The position numbers and the translations under genes are program-made. Under the pieces are notes generated by a model, which saw only the letters and a program-made list of their open reading frames with translations, had not been told where the DNA came from and searched no databases. Positions 41,647-45,088 of a DNA stretch of 45,088 nucleotides are shown piece after piece (position 1 is the stretch's first letter; each line of letters begins with the position of its first letter). Origin of the DNA: Acidimicrobiia bacterium (GTDB taxonomy: Bacteria; Actinomycetota; Acidimicrobiia; Acidimicrobiales; MedAcidi-G1); NCBI GenBank assembly GCA_012961035.1, contig DUAC01000020.1, forward strand, positions 1-45,088. The letters are read 5' to 3'.

Positions 41647-42822
41647 ATGGCTACATTCAGAGACCTCCTGGCCGATGCCCGTGCGCGCATCACCGAGACC
41701 GACCCGGCCGGGGCCGAGGCCCTGCTGGCCGACGGCCACCTCCTCCTCGACGTCCGCGAGCCGGACGAGTTCGAGCAGGGGGCGATTCCCGGCTCGATGC
41801 ACATTCCCCGGGGCAACCTGGAGTCCGGCATCGAGAACCGGGTGACCGACCGCGATCACGCCATCGTCGTGATGTGCGCAGGTGGCGTCCGTTCGGCCTT
41901 TGCCGCGGACACGCTCCAGCAGCTCGGCTACTCCAACGTGGTGTCCATGGACGGCGGCTTCAACCGCTGGAAGGACGAGGGCCGTGAGTGGCGTACGCCG
42001 CGCACCCTCACCGCCGAGCAGCGCAACCGCTACCAGCGCCACCTGCTCCTCCCCGAGGTGGGGGAGGAGGGCCAGCTCAAGCTGCTGGACGCCAGCGTCC
42101 TCCTGCTGGGTGCCGGTGGCCTCGGTTCGCCCGCCGCCATGTACCTGGCCGCCGCCGGTGTCGGCAAGCTGGGCATCGTCGACATGGACGTCGTGGACGA
42201 GTCGAACCTGCAGCGCCAGATCCTCCACAACCTGGATCGCATTGGCGACCGGAAGGTCGACTCGGCCAAGAAGACCCTCACCGCCCTGAACCCGGACGTG
42301 GACGTCGTCACCTACGACGTCCGACTGGGCGCCGACAACATCATGGAGATCCTGGACGGGTACGACGTCGTGGTGGACGGCGCCGACAACTTCCCCAGCC
42401 GCTACCTGCTCAACGACGCAACGGTGAAGTTGGGCATCCCCGTGGTCCACGGCTCGATCTTCCGGTTCGAGGGCCAGGTCACGGTGTTCGACCCCCGCAA
42501 CGGCGTCACCTACCGGGACATGCTCCCGGAGGCGCCCCCCGCCGAGTTCGCACCCAGTTGCGCCGAGGCCGGCGTGCTGGGCGTGCTGCCCGGGATCGTG
42601 GGCTCCATCCAGGCCTTGGAGGCGATCAAGCTCATCCTGGGCCTGGGCGACGGCCTCTCGGGCCGCCTCGTGGCCTTCGACGCCATGGACATGTCGTTCC
42701 GCGAGTACCGGTTGCAGCGCGACCCGTCGCTGGAGGTGACGTGGGAGAACCGCGACCGCATAGAGATCGCCGAGTTGGACGGTCTCTGCATGCCGAAGGT
42801 GACCGCACCGCCTGAGGGTTGA
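41647..42822 (+). CDS. Rhodanese-ThiF/MoeB fusion (sulfur-carrier activating E1-like protein)
   Basis: The protein has 391 residues from the ATG at 41647. Residues ~1-115 are a rhodanese domain with the sulfur-carrying C77 in MCAGGVRSA. Residues ~120-390 are a ThiF/MoeB adenylyltransferase: GAGGLGSP (155-162) binds ATP, and the conserved cysteine C305 sits in APSCAEAGVLGVLPG. The CxxC zinc pairs of E. coli MoeB are absent, as in actinobacterial MoeZ. MoeZ itself has the domains in the opposite order (ThiF then rhodanese). It activates ubiquitin-like sulfur carriers (MoaD, ThiS, CysO) and passes sulfur to them for molybdopterin, thiamine or cysteine synthesis; which carriers it uses here is unknown. 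Confidence 0.9.
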   Translation: MATFRDLLADARARITETDPAGAEALLADGHLLLDVREPDEFEQGAIPGSMHIPRGNLESGIENRVTDRDHAIVVMCAGGVRSAFAADTLQQLGYSNVVSMDGGFNRWKDEGREWRTPRTLTAEQRNRYQRHLLLPEVGEEGQLKLLDASVLLLGAGGLGSPAAMYLAAAGVGKLGIVDMDVVDESNLQRQILHNLDRIGDRKVDSAKKTLTALNPDVDVVTYDVRLGADNIMEILDGYDVVVDGADNFPSRYLLNDATVKLGIPVVHGSIFRFEGQVTVFDPRNGVTYRDMLPEAPPAEFAPSCAEAGVLGVLPGIVGSIQALEAIKLILGLGDGLSGRLVAFDAMDMSFREYRLQRDPSLEVTWENRDRIEIAELDGLCMPKVTAPPEG

Positions 42823-42903
42823 CCCGGCTGCGACCGGCGGGTCGCCCGATCGGCTGACTCTGCGGCGTCGGGGATTGCGTCGCACCATGCGAGACTCGCC
42901 ACC

Positions 42904-44184
42904 ATGGCCCGACTGGCGATAATCGGTACCGGCTACGTCGGCCTGACCACCGGCGCCTGCCTGGCCCACCTGGGCCACGACGTGCTCTGCGCCGACGTGG
43001 ACGTGGACAAGGTGGAACGCCTCAAGGCGGGCGAGGTGCCGATAGTGGAGGCCGGCCTGCCCGAGCTCGTGGCCGAGGGCCTGGCCGCCGACCGACTGGG
43101 GTTCACGGCCGACGTGGCCGGTTCGGTCGTCGACCGCCAGGTTGTGTTCCTGTGCCTGCCCACCCCGCATGCCCCGGACGGTTCCGTGGACCTCTCGTAC
43201 GTGGAGGCCGCCGCCGCATCCATTGGTGCGTCGCTGGCTGCAGGGGCCGTCGTCGTGAACAAGTCCACGGTGCCGGTCGGAACCACCGCGGTGGTGTCCG
43301 GGATCATCGGTCGCGACGACGTGTCCGTGGCGTCGAACCCTGAGTTCCTACGGGAGGGCACCGCGGTGGGCGACTTCCTGGCACCCGACCGGATCGTCAT
43401 CGGCAGCGATGATGAGCGGGCGCGTGACGTGGTGCGGGCCGTCTACGACGGGATCGACGCCCCCATGGTCCTCACCGACCCGGCGTCCGCCGAGACCATC
43501 AAGTACGCCGCCAACGCCTTCCTGGTGACCAAGCTCTCGTTCGCCAACGCCATAGCCGCCGTCTGCGAGAGCGTCGGCGCCGACATCGACGACGTCGTGC
43601 TGGCCCTCGGCTACGACCCTCGCATCGGTGCCAGCCATCTCCGGCCGGGTCCGGGCTGGGGCGGGAGCTGCTTCCCGAAGGACTCCCGGGCGCTCATCCA
43701 CCAGGCGGGACAGGCCGGGTACGACTTCGAGTTCCTGGACAGCGCCATCAAGGTGAACCGCCAGCAGTTCGACCGGATAGTCGAGAAGGTCCGGCGGGCG
43801 GTCGGGGGTGACCTGGCCGGTCGGTCGGTGGCCGTCTGGGGTCTCACCTTCAAGGCCGGAACCGATGACCTGCGGGACTCCCCCGCACTCGAGATCGTGG
43901 ATCGCCTCCTGGCTGCCGGGGCATCGGTCACCGCACACGACCCGACGGTCCAGGTCCGTCGTGCTCCCATGCCCGCGGAGCTGGTGGTGGCTGAAGGCCC
44001 GTTGGACGCCTGCGCCGGTGCCGACGTCCTGCTGGTCCTGACGGAGTGGCCCGAGTACACCGAGGTGGTTCCGTCCGACGCTGTTGCCGTCATGGCCGGT
44101 CGTGCGGTGGTCGACGCCCGGAACCTGCTGGACCCGGGCCCCTGGCGCGACCTGGGCGTGGCTTTCGTGGGCATCGGTCGCTGA
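42904..44184 (+). CDS. ugd: UDP-glucose 6-dehydrogenase family protein
   Basis: The 426-residue protein has the NAD motif IIGTGYVGLTTGACLAHLGH, LCLPTPHAPDGSVDLS, KSTVPVGTT, NPEFLREGTAVGDFL, and the catalytic C256 in GGSCFPKDSRAL, followed by the C-terminal sugar-binding domain starting VWGLTFKAGTDDLRDSPAL. It oxidises UDP-glucose twice to UDP-glucuronate for surface polysaccharide. Related UDP-N-acetyl-mannosamine/galactosamine dehydrogenases share this pattern, but the PTP-x-DGS and FLREG motifs favour the UDP-glucose branch. The next gene encodes a polysaccharide flippase, so this is likely the edge of an envelope-glycan cluster. Confidence 0.92.
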   Translation: MARLAIIGTGYVGLTTGACLAHLGHDVLCADVDVDKVERLKAGEVPIVEAGLPELVAEGLAADRLGFTADVAGSVVDRQVVFLCLPTPHAPDGSVDLSYVEAAAASIGASLAAGAVVVNKSTVPVGTTAVVSGIIGRDDVSVASNPEFLREGTAVGDFLAPDRIVIGSDDERARDVVRAVYDGIDAPMVLTDPASAETIKYAANAFLVTKLSFANAIAAVCESVGADIDDVVLALGYDPRIGASHLRPGPGWGGSCFPKDSRALIHQAGQAGYDFEFLDSAIKVNRQQFDRIVEKVRRAVGGDLAGRSVAVWGLTFKAGTDDLRDSPALEIVDRLLAAGASVTAHDPTVQVRRAPMPAELVVAEGPLDACAGADVLLVLTEWPEYTEVVPSDAVAVMAGRAVVDARNLLDPGPWRDLGVAFVGIGR

Positions 44185-44216
44185 CCGCCCGACCGGATGA
44201 CGAAGGTTCCCGACAG

Positions 44217-45088
44217 ATGCTGATGAGGATCCTGGACAGGTTGCCCGAGGGCACGGTCGCTGTCAGCGGCGGCCTGCTTGTCAACGGCCTGGCCGCCTAC
44301 ACGTTCATCACGCTTGCTTCCCGGGACCTCGGTGCCGCGGCCTACACGCCCGTCGGCCTGCTCTGGGCGCTCAGCTTCCTACTCGGGCCCGGGTTCTTCC
44401 AGCCGCTGGAGCAGGAGACGGCACGTGTCATCGCCGGGAGGTCCGCCAATGGGCTGGGGTCCGTGATCCGTCCGGCGGCCATCCTGGGTGGTTCCCTGGC
44501 CCTGGCCCTGGCGGTGGTCGCCGTGGTGGCCGCACCGTGGATCGTGGACAGCCTCTTCGCAGGCCAGGGCATCCTGTTCGTCGCACTGCTCCTGGTCCTG
44601 GTCGGGTTGGGGACCGGGCACCTCGTGCGCGGGGTGCTGGCCGGCCTGGGTCACTTCGGCGGCTACGCCCGCTACTTCATCGGTGACGGCATCGGTCGCC
44701 TGCTGCTCGTCGGGATCGGCTCGTTGGTGCTCACCGACGATGTGGCTGTGTACGGGCTGGCCGTGGGCGGCGCACCGTTCCTGGGGGTGGCCGCCGCCCT
44801 GACCGGCCGGCGCTCCGCGGCCCGTGGGTCGGAGGCGTCCCAGCCGGTGCCGGGCATCGTTGCGCCGGGCCGCCGTGCCGAGCTCGGCGCACTGGCTCCG
44901 GCCATGGGGTTCCTGCTGGTGGCATCGGTATCCACGGCGATCGTGCTGAACGTCAGCCCGCTGACCGTGGAGCTCCTGGCCGGGCCGACGCAGCGTGAGG
45001 AGGCCGGACGGTTCCTGAACGCTCTGCTCGTCGCCCGGGTGCCCCTGTTCTTCTTCCAGGCGGTGCAGGCCTCGCTGCTACCCAAGCT
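44217..45088 (+). CDS. Polysaccharide flippase-like membrane protein (runs off the window)
   Basis: The frame from the ATG at 44217 stays open to the last base; 290 residues are seen. It contains many hydrophobic helices with the paired arrangement of MOP-superfamily (Wzx/MurJ-like) flippases: GGLLVNGLAAYTFITLASRD, a polar break at GPGFFQPLEQETARVIAGRS, LVLVGLGTGHLVRGVLAGLG and LLVARVPLFFFQAVQASLLPK near the cut end. Such proteins move lipid-linked sugar chains across the membrane. It lies 32 bp after ugd. Another ATG at 44223 is possible. The C-terminal half is missing, so the exact subfamily cannot be named. Confidence 0.82.
   Translation, partial: MLMRILDRLPEGTVAVSGGLLVNGLAAYTFITLASRDLGAAAYTPVGLLWALSFLLGPGFFQPLEQETARVIAGRSANGLGSVIRPAAILGGSLALALAVVAVVAAPWIVDSLFAGQGILFVALLLVLVGLGTGHLVRGVLAGLGHFGGYARYFIGDGIGRLLLVGIGSLVLTDDVAVYGLAVGGAPFLGVAAALTGRRSAARGSEASQPVPGIVAPGRRAELGALAPAMGFLLVASVSTAIVLNVSPLTVELLAGPTQREEAGRFLNALLVARVPLFFFQAVQASLLPK

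Overview
The window is high-GC DNA (mostly C/G at third codon positions) with tight operons, many GTG starts, 4-bp ATGA/GTGA stop-start overlaps, and several -10-like boxes set 6-8 nt before start codons. Together with a steroid-degradation gene set of the mycobacterial type, APS-type sulfate reduction and a MoeZ-like E1 protein, this points to an actinobacterium. A marine or soil Acidimicrobiia member is my best guess, but the class is inference. No tRNA, rRNA, CRISPR array, insertion sequence or phage gene was seen.

Region 1 (1-14.9 kb) is a steroid ring C/D (HIP-CoA) catabolism locus. It holds three complete SDR genes plus one cut SDR (one SDR is a clear IpdF, another resembles Rv3549c), the ring-opening CoA-transferase-fold pair IpdA/IpdB, the flavoprotein IpdC, a pair of acyl-CoA dehydrogenase subunits and a hotdog thioesterase. 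The locus is split by a five-gene minus-strand sulfur block at 2.3-7.3 kb: APS reductase, siroheme synthesis in two genes, sulfite reductase and a metallo-beta-lactamase-fold hydrolase. It also contains a SET-domain gene. Near-identical 15-bp palindromes before the left SDR and before ipdA suggest one repressor controls both halves.

Region 2 (14.9-24.4 kb) is mixed housekeeping: low-molecular-weight phosphatase, AzlC/AzlD exporter, HlyIII membrane protein, lipoprotein, acyl-CoA carboxylase beta chain, class I aminotransferase, S9 peptidase and SerA.

Region 3 (24.4-31.1 kb) is leucine synthesis. leuA lies behind a ribosome-dependent attenuator (an 11-residue Leu-rich leader peptide, a hairpin and an intrinsic terminator) and an eight-copy GACAA microsatellite. 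leuC-leuD run the other way and are translationally coupled to a beta-propeller lipoprotein.

Region 4 (31.2-39.8 kb) is a 2-oxo-acid dehydrogenase/lipoylation operon: a 29-residue membrane peptide, E3 (lpd), E2, and one polypeptide that fuses LipB (octanoyltransferase) to LipA (lipoyl synthase). An M24 peptidase, a membrane protein, a PduO-type cobalamin adenosyltransferase and leucyl aminopeptidase follow.

Region 5 (39.9-45.1 kb) holds an unknown protein divergent from a sirtuin across a palindromic promoter, a rhodanese-ThiF/MoeZ-like protein, UDP-glucose dehydrogenase and the start of a polysaccharide flippase that runs off the window. A 23-nt palindrome occurs twice before the sulfate-reduction operon and once on the promoter of the rhodanese-ThiF gene, which suggests a shared sulfur regulon.
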